Of a stretch of 64,000 bases of DNA, positions 1 to 10,789 are shown piece after piece (position 1 is the first letter of the stretch; every line of letters starts with the position of its first letter). Source of the stretch: Spinellus fusiger (Eukaryota; Mucoromycota; Mucoromycetes; Mucorales; Phycomycetaceae); contig JALLLS010000057.1 in NCBI GenBank assembly GCA_025094145.1, forward strand, positions 124,001-188,000, in the 5' to 3' direction. The notes beneath the pieces are model-generated. The model saw only the letters and a program-made list of their open reading frames with translations. It searched no databases and was not told the origin of the DNA. The position numbers and the translations under genes are program-made.

Positions 1-46
1 CTTCAACTCACCTTGTCTTTTCCTCTTGTCTTTTCCTCTTGTCTAG

Positions 47-1257
47 CAATGGAAGACTGCCATACCCTTCTTCCCAGTTATCGCGACACTCAAACGAGTT
101 TTTTTGCTGTGTATGATGGCCACGGTGGAAATGCAGTGGCCAACTACAGTCGACATTCCCTGCACACCACTCTGTTTCATTCTCAGTATTTTGCTCGCCA
201 CCGGTATAGAGATGCCCTCAAAGGGGCCTATCTGGCCGTGGATGACCAGATGCGTCAAGGCAAGTCGCCCCTCCATCCGATCAATGCAGTGTCATGGAGG
301 GATTCAACCCAAAGAAATCGTCTGTACTGATTCACTCGTGGTCTGTTGGGCTCGTTCTTGACAATAGACCCTCAAATGAAACAGGACATGTCTGGCTGCA
401 CTGCTGTTGTTGCATTGCTCACCAAGGAGAATGTGCTTTATGTGGTAAGAAGCCTCTGCTGTGACAGCATCCTACATCAACATCCTTGGTCTTGTCCTGA
501 TATGAATGCACGGGGGACTCTGTTGCATTGGTGGTGATGGGTGTGTGGGATGGGCAGTGCAATGCAGGTGACTCAAGGGCCGTCATTAGTACTACCGCTG
601 GAAAGGCCATTCCGCTCTCCAAGGATCATAAACCTCACTACCGACCCGAGCACCAGCGGATCACCCAAGCAGGGGCCTATGTAGAATGTGGCCGAGTCAA
701 TGGTAAGATGACCACCCCCACCCCACCCCAAGGAAGGAAGGAAGGAAGGGGTCCTCACAGCCAACACCATCAATGCAACAGGAAGTTTGGCCCTTTCTAG
801 AGCCTTGGGTGACTTTCACTTTAAACGCAACCCTCACCTCCCACCCGAGAAACAGGCAGTCACAGGTAAGGCTCTCTTTTTCTTTCTTTTTCTCTCTTAT
901 AAGAAGCAAGAACACTCAAGACAAATGCACACCCATTGAATGGACTTAGCGGCTCCTGACATTACTGAGCATGAACTCACAGACAAGGATGAGTTTGTTG
1001 TTTTGGCGTGTGACGGTATTTGGGATTGCATGACAAACCAGCAGGTGGTTGATTTTATACGACGTGGATTGAAGGAAGAAATGCCACTCAAGGGGGTGTG
1101 TGAGAAGCTCATTGATGCCTGTCTGGCCAAGGAGAACACAGTGACAGGCATTGGGTGTGATAATATGACTGTGATTATTATTGGATTTCTACGTAAACGC
1201 ACACATTCTGGCTGGCACCACTGGATGGCCACCAAGCCGCTCTTTTCCTCTGCCTAA
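47..1257 (+). CDS. PP2C-family Ser/Thr protein phosphatase, 5' end outside the window
   Basis: Metal-dependent PP2C phosphatase of the Ptc2/Ptc3 type, which removes phosphate from Ser/Thr in stress and MAP-kinase signalling. Traced exons: 47-259, 368-444, 558-702, 782-865, 950-1257 (TAA 1255-1257); phases close into 274 codons plus a partial one. Family motifs in order: MEDCH, FAVYDGHGG (metal site), SGCTAVVAL, CNAGDSRAV, VNGSLALSRALGD, ACDGIWDCMTNQ and GCDNMTVI, so the metal-binding acidic residues are present. A splice acceptor (CTAG, 43-46) lies just before the first exon, so the start codon and N-terminal exon are upstream of the window. The first full intron starts with GC (AAG/GCAAGT at 260) instead of GT. 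It ends about 210 bp from the convergent CET1-like gene. PP2C assignment is firm; the exact paralogue is not decided. Confidence 0.9.
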
Positions 1258-1262
1258 GTCTG

Positions 1263-1382
1263 TGTGTGTGTGTGTAGATATATAGATATAGATATAGATG
1301 GATAGGTACTGGTACTGGTACTGGTACTGGTATGGATAGATGGATAGATGGATAGATGGATAGATGGATAGTGTAGTGTGTG
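1263..1382. repeat. Compound microsatellite between convergent genes
   Basis: A short (TG)n run, then (GATATA)/(GATA)-type repeats, about four GGTACT units (near 1304-1330) and several GGATAGAT units, followed by a purine-rich tract. It fills the 3' intergenic gap between the PP2C and CET1-like genes. No coding signal. Confidence 0.85.
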
Positions 1383-1468
1383 TACAGATAGAAATAAAGA
1401 GAAAGAAAGAAGAAAAAAAGGCCTACTTTTCCCTCTTCTCTTATATTTTGTTCATAGAGAACCCCTGT

Positions 1469-2582
1469 TTACTTTTGAGAAAACTGACTCATTAGGCGTA
1501 TGTTATTGATAAACACCTGGATCATCTGTACATAGGCAGATCGATCCCTTCCCTGTCTGGCCCGTTCTGCTAGTAGCTGGCAATCAATGATTTCAACTTC
1601 AAGTTCATGGCGTATTTCCTGTGTAGAGTCCTGTAGAGAACAGTGAGCAAGCCATGGCACTAGGGTGGGTTGAATAGAGAGTCCTCCTCTTCCTCCTCTC
1701 TACCAGCAAAACACACTTACAGGCGCCCCCTTGACCTGTGTAAGGTCAAACACAAAGCCTCCATGGGCATAGGACAGACGATCCTTGTAGCGCTCATACA
1801 CAGCCGTGGCATGGCGTGGTTTTTTAGCTAGAACCTGTCTTGAGTTTATAGGCTCTCCTCCCTTGTCCACACTTACCAGGCACTTCCAGACTCACTGAGA
1901 TGCGATAGTCCAGGGGCTGGTTGGGTCGGTGAATGTTGATGTCGACGACTCTTCTTTTATCGAGAATGCCATTGGGAACAATGGTCTGTGTGGCCTGGTC
2001 TGTTGTGACTCGCACCTTTTGGTGCTGGCTCACCTGGAAGAACTGATCCAGCTCACGCGTGTGCTTGTAGACAATGCGTTCTCCCTTGTAGTCGCGTGCC
2101 TGGCTCTTGTTGGTGAGGTCGTTGAGGATGTCGTTGAAGTGTTTGTGCTGTGCTAGGGACATGTCTGACTCGAATCGAATACCACTGCCTATGGGGAACA
2201 GTACTAGAGAGAACAGGCTTACTACATGACTGCCTTTGTGTTGTTGCTGCTACCTGTTTCTGTGATGGCACCAATATCAAGGCGTTCGCGTGTCTGTTTG
2301 TCGATGAACACGCCCAGCTTGGCTTCAATCTGGCAGGATCTATGATAAGTGTCCCTCGTTTCTGTAGGTAGGAGAAGCTAACAAACAGGACTACACTTCT
2401 ACCTCTACGTTGGGTTGTTGGCAGTGTTCCCAAAGGAAGTCTGCAATGTATTTGGTAATGTCGTCCACAGGTCTTATGTTGAAGATGGAGGGTTCTCGAG
2501 GCAGGGACATTTGGACCTTTTTGACGGTGGGTGCAGGAGGGGATTCGTTGCCGCGTTTTTGTGGTGTGGTGGTGTTTTCCAT
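1469..2582 (-). CDS. CET1: mRNA-capping RNA 5'-triphosphatase (CET1 family)
   Basis: Predicted fungal-type RNA triphosphatase, the first enzyme of mRNA cap formation, which removes the gamma phosphate of nascent Pol II transcripts. Exons on the minus strand: 2582-2403, 2329-2254, 2203-1877, 1827-1721, 1630-1469; total 284 codons (283 aa), phases consistent. The tunnel-fold beta-strand motifs with alternating acidic residues are visible: EIEAKLG near residue 61, RISVSLEVP near residue 190, and ELEVEI in the last exon. Internal features include RFESDMSLAQH, KDRLSYAHGGF and FDLTQV. The N-terminal 30 residues are polar and probably disordered. The ATG at 2582 was chosen because upstream in-frame sequence is a CACA repeat. 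Shorter than yeast Cet1 (549 aa), mainly because it lacks a long N-terminal extension. Confidence 0.88.
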
Positions 2583-3120
2583 CCTTGTGCGTGTGTGTGT
2601 GTGTGTGAGCAGGAGGAAGATGGAATCAATGTCAGAAGAGAGAAAGAGAAAGACAAAAGAGCAGTCCAAAAAGACAAAAGAGTAAACACTGTCAATGGTC
2701 TATATAGCAACACTACCCGTAGGACCTCCCCCTTTTTGCTTCTTTTTCTGTCTATGGAAAATAACAAAGCAGTAGAGAAGGCAGGAACAAGGGGGAAATA
2801 GGCGTTGGCCACAAGCCACACTCTCCTGGAGGATGATTGGACAGGCGTGCCTTACTCGCAAGCCAATCCCATCTCCACACACCCACTTCTAGGGGCCGCG
2901 TTCTAATGTCTGTCTAATGTCTGTCTGTCTATGGGGGGCAGCTCTCGTCTTCCACCCCAGTTCTCGCCACAGAGCCAACACCTTTCAAAGATAAAGTAGA
3001 ACGTAATGATAATAAAGATGGATTGGATAGAAAAGAAGAGAGGGCGAAATAATAATAAAAGAGAAAAGAAGAAAAAGAATCCTGACGCTAACGAATCAAG
3101 TAGGGACCGCTTCCCTTTTC
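2583..3120. other. Intergenic, CET1-type promoter side
   Basis: 538 bp between the CET1-like start and the RHO1 stop. It holds a (GT)n stretch, AG-rich tracts and a doubled TCTGTCTAATG-like motif near 2903-2925. No supported gene. Confidence 0.6.
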
Positions 3121-4154
<1,034 letters not shown>

Positions 4155-4660
4155 GGCTACAGATACGTTCTATCAGAGTGAGAAAAGAAAGAGAAAGAAA
4201 GAGAGAAATGGTGTGCTTTCAAGCAAGAAAAGCGTCTTTTATGCTGCTAAAATAAGGACTGCGGATAGAAATAGGCTGTGCAAAATAGACACCCAGCAAA
4301 CAGCAGCAGCAAACAGCAGCAGAGAGAGAAAAAGAAAAAGAAAGAGAAAAAGACAGTGCTTCTTTTGACAAGTTACCTTTCGTCGGAAGAATAAATATAA
4401 ATAAAAAAAAGGTAGGAAGGTTCAAAGGGAAAAAAATAAATAAAAAGAAAAAGACAAGAAAAAGAAAATCAAGTGCTGGGAAGAAAAAAAAAAGAGAAAA
4501 AGGAAAGAGGAAAAAAGGAAAGAGGAAAAAAGGAAAAAAGGAAAAGAGGGAAGAGGGAAGAGGGAAGAGGGAAAAAATTAGTGCTCTCACTCTCACTCTT
4601 TCCTATCCACACACCCACCCAAAATACACACCCAAAATACACCTCTTCTCTCTGAATTTC
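4155..4660. promoter_or_regulatory. RHO1 upstream region with long purine tracts
   Basis: Upstream of the RHO1 ATG (reading leftward) the plus strand is dominated by GAAAGAGAAAAG-type tracts (4170-4210, 4320-4360, 4430-4575), so the transcript side is CT-rich. Such long pyrimidine stretches are common around highly expressed fungal promoters and 5'-UTR introns; role inferred. ORFs here are low-complexity artefacts. Confidence 0.4.
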
Positions 4661-4664
4661 TATA

Positions 4665-4697
4665 GTCAAGACACTAGATAAGGTCTAGTGTCTTGAC
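4665..4697. repeat. Perfect 14-bp hairpin
   Basis: Left arm 4665-4678 (GTCAAGACACTAGA) and right arm 4684-4697 are exact reverse complements around a 5-base loop. It lies about 510 bp upstream of the RHO1 start, with no T-run typical of a terminator on either side. Function unknown. Confidence 0.8.
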
Positions 4698-4744
4698 CTT
4701 GTCTCTCCCCCCCCTCCACACACACCTCATATCAAGAGAAGAGT

Positions 4745-4785
4745 GTGCCCTATGCCCTATGCCCTATGCCCTATGCCCTATGCCC
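4745..4785. repeat. CCCTATG heptamer tandem array
   Basis: Five to six head-to-tail copies of a 7-bp unit (CCCTATG). Not a telomere repeat. Non-coding. Confidence 0.85.
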
Positions 4786-4799
4786 ACTGTATCATCTGA

Positions 4800-5585
4800 T
4801 TGGATAATACCATTGTCACCTTCTTAAAATAGAAATGTGACGTAGCCATTTCTAATGAGAGTCCGATGAAGTGTTTTTAGACCCAATGACATACTAGAAC
4901 AAGGCATGGATGGACTTGGGGGCTGTTTAGAAGACAGAGGGATCCTCATCAACAGACATGTTTATTAATAGATCAAAAAGAGAGATGCTTTCTAGTGATG
5001 TCACACAGGAAACACTGTATCTGCCAAACTCACTTCTATTTCACACATTACAGCCCATGTGTTCATTAAGCTAATGCAACCCAAATAAGGCATCAAAATC
5101 AATAGAAAAAGAGAGAAAAAGAGAGAGAGATCCTTGCACACCAAGAAATCTTTAGGATATAAAAGGAAATAGTCAAACTACAATTGTTTAAGAAATGATA
5201 CATCGATTTGAAAAGGAGCAGAAATAAATTATGTATTCATGTTAGATTTTAAATAAAAACTATGTAAATTTACCTGTAAATATCTGAATTCTGGAAAGAA
5301 CTACTTTCGATGTGGCAATATGGTATAATACGAGTATCTATTCTTTTCTACAGAATGGAACTAGTCGGTGGAGACCCTTTAAACACTCTTCTGCAATTGT
5401 ATAGATATACTTTGATGTATTCATATCTCTGTTCCAAACAATTCCACAACCTTGGCAAGCGTGGATACTGTTGAAATTCATGAATACCTCGGTGAGGTTA
5501 TTTGTGTTATAAGTGTGGCAGATCTTGAGAAAGAAAAAAAAAGACAGAGCAACTGTTAGAAGAGCTTTTTATATTGAGTTAGAGG
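4800..5585. other. AT-rich noncoding stretch
   Basis: No reading frame with codon-like structure, no RNA gene and no recognisable motif on either strand. Confidence 0.6.
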
Positions 5586-5587
5586 TC

Positions 5588-5955
5588 AATTATGCTTAGC
5601 CTCGATATTCTAGACTCATCAACATCAACTACAAGAAGATCTCCACCCTTTTGTCTCTTTTTTTCAATGATTGATATAAAACCCTCGTCAAACCAACACG
5701 ATGACCTTTAAATTTGGCAGCATCTTTTACCTTTATTCCTGTGCCATAAGCAATTACAGGCAGTTTGGTAGGATCGTACTCCAATATTCTTAGGTGCCAA
5801 TACCCCTTTTTAATAATAAAATAATAGTAAAAATAATGAGTCCAAGATGTATTAATGTACTCTCTATGTGTGTATGTCGTATTACCCTTGCACTGGCACC
5901 TTCTTCTTGCCTTTGCCTTTTTAACGGATTCACTGGGTTTATTATAGTAAAAGAA
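5588..5955 (-). pseudogene. Decayed TnpB/Fanzor-like element fragment (C-terminal part)
   Basis: Reading the minus strand, a segment ending near 5800-5640 encodes EYDPTKLPVIAYGTG, KFKGHRVGLTRVLYQSLK and a following acidic stretch. After a stop and frame change it continues as VDVDESRISRLS. From family memory this resembles the C-terminal half of dispersed repeat proteins of Mucoromycota that end in a DE-x-x-TS-x-x-C zinc-ribbon segment, as in TnpB/Fanzor (RuvC plus zinc ribbon). Here the first zinc-ribbon cysteine position reads Ser and the frame is broken, so the copy is dead. An intron-like gap precedes the conserved part. A possible second copy lies at 59.8-60.9 kb. Assignment to the Fanzor class is inference. 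Confidence 0.45.
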
Positions 5956-5997
5956 TATACAATAGAAACTGACTAACATGTCAGACACAATAAACAT

Positions 5998-6777
5998 ACA
6001 CTCACCAGATCACAACTGTTGGTTTATATGCCAGACAAAGGCAAACAAGTTAAAGAGGGTAGAAGTTATGAAGAACAACAGACAGTGTAATTAGCAGGCA
6101 TTAATATCCGAACAGAAGAGAACAAAACGAAATTTCACAAGTCATTTGCTTAATCATAACTACCAAAGTAATGCAGACTACAACAACATCTAAAAAGAAA
6201 AGAATTGCTTAAAGAACAGTTGCCTAGTTACCAGTTGTGCTCAAATCGTGTGTTGTGTTCCTGTTCATGTACCCTCTTTGATTTCCCTTACCAGACTTTG
6301 TATCCAATACTCCATTTTGTAGTCCCTGATAGAGACCAAACAACTACAAGTTCATCTCTCTAGTAGTCTTGTTGATAACCACAGTGCCCTTTATTACAGA
6401 TACTTGCAAACCTTTGATTTTAAACACAGATACACAAAAGGGAATTTTTATTGTGACGTAAAAGGAAGGAGATATCCCCGCTTAAAAGACCAGAGAAATA
6501 TCCTGGTGTGTAGAGCCAATAGGTAACTAAGCAACTCGATAAATAATTAGGTAACTAAGCAACTGTAAAAGAACAACTAAGCAAATAATAATTAAATAGA
6601 AATAGCTAATATCAACAGATCCATTCAAATCCATCCAGAGTGATTTCGTTCGTTTGATAGAGACATTAGGAAATGACTGGACAATTTTCTTTTTTCTTTT
6701 TTCTTTTCTTTTTTTCTTTTCTTTCTCTTCCTTTTCCAAGCCCAGGAAGAAGGCCACCTCACAGTGTCATGGTTCCT
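5998..6777. other. Noncoding stretch 3' of the small secreted-protein gene
   Basis: AT-rich DNA with repeated GGTAACTAAGCAACT-like motifs around 6522-6570 and a CTTTT tract (6685-6730). No gene supported on either strand. Confidence 0.6.
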
Positions 6778-7239
6778 TTAGTTGCTTTGGTTTTCATTGA
6801 CCACCTCCTTGATTGCATTTTCATTGGTAGGAGAAACAAAGTCTTTCAATTGGGGAATGTCTTTAAAGAGCTCATCAATATTATCAGGATTGTCTATAGA
6901 TAGACAGATGAGCAACGGAGTAGAAATAGGCGTGTGGGTTAGGTGGAGTCAATGGACATCTCTCCCTTTTGGATAAAGGAAAGAGACACGTCCTCACACC
7001 CACCTGCCCTTTAGGAGATAGAACAACGACTTACAGCGAGCTACAAGCTGGGTGACAGTGGCTGTGTGGGTGGTGGTGGCTGTGTGAGTCACTGTGGCTG
7101 TGGCCTGCACACCATGGATAATCACTGGCTTAGTGTGGCCCTCCACTTGAGTAAGAACAGTGTAGCTGGTAACAATGTTTTCTTGGGCAGAGACAAGGGC
7201 GCAACCAATGAACATAGAGACAAGAGAGAGATACTTCAT
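6778..7239 (-). CDS. Small secreted Thr-rich protein, unknown function
   Basis: 106-aa protein from two exons, 7239-7035 and 6893-6778 (stop 6780-6778), with a clean phase-1 GT-AG intron. Residues 1-19 are a classic signal peptide (MKYLSLVSMFIGCALVSAQ), so the product should enter the secretory pathway. A middle block (about residues 44-62) is built of THTAT/TVTH-like dipeptides rich in Thr, a likely O-mannosylation zone. The C-terminal third is acidic and Asn-rich (DNIDELFKDIPQLKDF). No cysteine pattern, catalytic motif or GPI signal. A TATATAAA box lies at 7302-7295, 56-63 bp before the ATG. I do not recognise a family; it could be a cell-surface or effector-like protein. Confidence 0.72.
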
Positions 7240-7294
7240 AGTAGAATAGAAAAGAATGACTTTTTTTCTTTTTCTCTGATAAGTACTTGCTCAC

Positions 7295-7302
7295 TTTATA
7301 TA
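7295..7302 (-). promoter_or_regulatory. TATA box of the small secreted-protein gene
   Basis: TATATAAA on the minus strand, about 60 bp upstream of the start codon at 7239. Spacing matches TATA boxes found before two other genes in this window (47748 and 61447). Confidence 0.55.
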
Positions 7303-7512
7303 GTTGATACTAGGACGTATCCTTTATTAGTATTATTGACTTGCTTGCATATCCATTGAGTGAGAAAGGAATGCATTGATTGACAGTATGAGGATTGGTC
7401 AACAAGTGAATTTGATAAGCCATGTGTCTCCTTCTTCCTCTTCTTCTCCTTCTCTTATTATTATACCAAGAAAAGGAAACACTGTCATGGAAATAGAAGC
7501 ACAAGGACATGT

Positions 7513-9682
7513 CTACTCTGTCGTTGCTACTTCTTCTCCATAATGTGTATAGATCAAGGCAGAGAATGCTTGTAATTCCTTAAGATAGGTAAAAGACTAG
7601 AACACAGACCCAGTCCCATTAAGGAATCATGAGAATGTTGCGTGCATAAAGACATCTCTATCACTATCTATGGACTTACGCTCAAATACTCTTTACCAGC
7701 GATGATGGCATGGGCTTGCTGACTCATCATAGGCAGTAGTTTAGCCAATGTTATGGTCTTTGGTTTGCTATGCACCATGTCATCCTCAGTGGCTTCTCGA
7801 ATACGCTCTTGAATGGGTGTGAAATGATCCAATGAACGGAGGGATTTGCCAAATGTCTGTGTGTCCAACATACCAAACACCTCATCCAAACACAAATGGA
7901 GCACAGAGAAGAAGTCAGGACTAAGGGAGCCCGCCATCCCATCCCATATAATAACCATGGCAATAAGAATGGATAAGAATGAATAGGAATGAATAAGCAT
8001 GAATAAGCATGAATAAGCATGAATAAGAATGGATAAGCATGGATAAGCGTGGATAAGCGTGGATAAGCATGGGTAAGAATAGATAGGAAACAACACCAGC
8101 AACACCAGCAACAACAAGAGGAAATCCACTTGCCTGTCCATGCAATCTCTTGCTTCATCCATCAGCTTATCAAGCGTCACTGCTGACTCTGTGGTTGTCT
8201 GGGGAGACTCCGTTGTAGGGAAGCCTTGGTCAGATCTTATGTTTCTGAGCAACTCCATCTCGTCTTCTTTGGTATCCGGCAGCATCCAGGAACGAAAGCT
8301 AGTGGTCTTTCAGTAAGCTATCTGCCCACCCTCTTTTTTTCTTTTTTTCTTCTGTAACTATAGCCGTGACTCAATACCTTGTAGGAGTGAGTTCATCCAT
8401 ATCAAACTCAATGCGTTTTCTCAGTTGAAAGATAATCTCTTCTGCCTGAAAGTAATCCACTGTGCTTCTTAAAGAAATACTAGAGTGTAAAGAGAATAGG
8501 TAATAGGTAATAGGTAACAGAGAAATAGAAATAGACACATGAACAGAGGCTCTTTTACCTGCCAATGACTTCTTCCACTGCCTTTTCTACATGGGCAGAA
8601 CACTTTTTCCATCCACGGTGAAGAATCCACCAACTTACACTTAAGAAGTCTCGCTCTGTCTGTGAATCCAACAACCCTTCTTGTACAGTGTCCTTTGACT
8701 GCAGATGGAGGGTGGGTTCATTCCGCTCTAGCAGAGAGACAGACCATACATAGGTGAATCTACCCAACAGGTTCAATTGGATATGGGTCAGGAGAGTCAA
8801 TAATGTGACTGAGTAAATGCACGTCAATGTACGAGTAAAGCCTATTCTCCGTGGATCCAAAGAACACATCAACTCCATCTTCATAGAAATAGAAAGACGT
8901 TTGTTTTCTCTTACTTGCACATTTAATCTCCTCCCACATCAACTGTTTGCTTTTCTTATCCAAGCGACCCACCACAGCAGAAGGCTCTATTCTCCCCACC
9001 ATAGACATACACACATATACAAAACAATGAATGAATGAATGAATATACCATAGCAGCATCAATAGAAAAAAAAAGAGGAGGAAGAAGAGTACCTGTCAGA
9101 GGCGGTGTTTCTATAGGTGGCAATGTGGCCGTAGCAGTGTCTGGCAAATCAATCTTGACAGTAGAAGAGGAAATGTCCTGGCACTCAGGGGCTGTAGTGG
9201 CGTCGGATGGGCTGTGCTCTTTTATAGGCCCAGTCCCAGTCCCAGTCCCAGGTCCATTGAGTATCTGTGCTTTGGCCTCTCTCTTCTCCAATTGACGTGA
9301 CTCTTGTAGTTTTGCCCAGGCAGCTTCAATGTTCATTGTGTGTAATATCTGGTCTCCCAAGGTGGGAAGTAAAGAAATCACCGTAAACACACAGTCATTT
9401 TGGTTCTGTTGGAATCGACGCTTAAGACTAGAAACAGTTCAATAACAATAAGAGAGTATCCGTTGAGCAGCACGCCCCCTTTTTTCTTTCTCTCTCTCTC
9501 TCTTTTCTCTTTCTTTACTTTTCTTTTGCCTGTCTTTCTGCAGTTGCCTTTTCTTGAAGATCTCGGATTTTTCGTGACGCAAAACGGCTTGCTAGATAAC
9601 CACCCCCTACAAATGTGGCAGTCATTAACAGTCCTCTCTGGTGTTTCTTGACATAATCCTTGACAGAGACAAAGAACGGCAT
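7513..9682 (-). CDS. PEX3: Peroxisomal biogenesis factor 3 (Pex3)
   Basis: Peroxisomal membrane receptor that docks Pex19 and inserts peroxisomal membrane proteins. Exons: 9682-9519, 9427-9093, 8986-8915, 8841-8559, 8467-8378, 8298-8134, 7920-7680, 7596-7513; 478 codons (477 aa), all phases close. The N-terminal anchor follows a basic start (residues about 1-40, LLMTATFVGGGYLASRF). Family landmarks: KRRFQQNQNDC, FTVISLLPTLGDQI, WEEIKCASFTRT, VTLLTLLTHIQLNLLGRFTYV and SPDFFSVLHLCLDEVFG. A Gly-Thr/Pro-rich linker (about residues 95-160) makes it longer than average. Intron 6 starts with GC (CAG/GCAAGT at 8133) and carries a 10-bp minisatellite. Confidence 0.93.
7960..8090. repeat. 10-bp minisatellite inside a PEX3 intron
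   Basis: About a dozen degenerate units of GAATAAGCAT / GGATAAGCGT in tandem within intron 6 of PEX3 (7921-8133). Spurious ORFs full of IHAYPCLS-like repeats on the minus strand are translations of this array. Confidence 0.9.
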
Positions 9683-10789
9683 GAAGAAGAAGAAGAGTGA
9701 GAGAGAGAGAGACGAAAAGTACAGAGGCACAAGTGTCCGAGAGAAAACAAGTCATGTCACGAGATATTTTAATGTGGGGTTCTCTGGGCTGGGCCATGAC
9801 CAAGCACAGGCCAGCCAGTGGGTAAGAAAGTGCATTGGGTTATTGAAGGGTTTCTCTACTGCGTCCAAATATGTCTTGTTTTTATTTATTTTTATTTTTT
9901 ATTTTGTACAGATCAGTCGTTCCGAGGCAATACCTAGAGTCAAATGCTTGGTCTTCTTGTATAGATAGGCTATGAACTATAGGTGGTGAAATGAGGAGAG
10001 GAGAGTGTGTCTTCTTGAGCAGCAATAGGAAATAGGAAATAGGAAATAGGAAATACTAAACACTGTCGCTTATTGTCTCCTCCAAGCAAAGTCCAAAAAT
10101 GCTGTTGCAAACAAGTCTTTCTATATATATATATATAAAAGAAGCCTTTGGAACTTATAGCAAGGGCGGTTGTATCCATCATTGTCTTGTTCATCAAGGA
10201 GAAGATCTGTGACTGCATTCATGTCTTTATTCGCTTGAGTAGAATCATTCTTACAGCCAACTTCTTCCATGGCATCTGATGTAAAATAACTAAATAAATA
10301 AATAAAGGATCTGTTGGCTGATGAGGAGTTGTGAATTTGAAAATCAATTGCATGTTGGGAGAGCGAATGAAGCACAGAGATCAAGACACAAAAGCAACAC
10401 CTAGAGAAGTATCTGCCTATGATTGGATAGAGCCTTTTCAGTCATAGTCAAAGAGATCCTTCAGATTTGATTCTTTCCTAAGATGAGGCATCCCAAAACA
10501 AAAAACAAAAAACAAAAACAAAAAACATGTAAAGCAGTCAGAAAGGCAGGTGTATCAGACTACCCTTGAATAAATGAGATTTCCTGTTCTACACTTCTTG
10601 TAGTATAGACCCTATCAGAAGCATAGGTAAAGAATTGAAAACACAGCAATATAAAAAAAGAAAGAAAGAAAGAAAGAAAGAAAGCCATTGGCCAAAGAAA
10701 TTGAGTGAAGAATAGAGATAAGATATATATTTATAAAAAAAAAGTTGACGTTGTTCTTTCCATAAGTCACTCTTGTTGACTCATTCCTC
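9683..10789. other. Divergent promoter region PEX3 / RAD7, with one weak ORF
   Basis: 1.1 kb between two divergently transcribed genes. It contains GGAAATA and GAAA tandem runs. A minus-strand ORF with ATG at 10271 (MEEVGCKNDST..., acidic) could be a small exon, but no consistent second exon or family could be found; left uncalled. Confidence 0.45.

Noticed and set aside
1260..1420. Telomere-like or centromere-like repeats
   Set aside because: Only mixed TG/GATA microsatellites; no TTAGGG-type array in the window.
4219..4669. Phe/Leu/Pro-rich ORFs upstream of RHO1
   Set aside because: Low-complexity translation of GA/CT tracts; no domain, no splice logic.
7751..8158. Minus-strand ORFs with repeated IHAYPCLS-like peptides
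   Set aside because: Translations of the PEX3 intron minisatellite in alternative frames.
10121..10384. Small gene on the minus strand (MEEVGCKND...)
   Set aside because: No consistent exon partner, stop position or family; sits in a divergent promoter.
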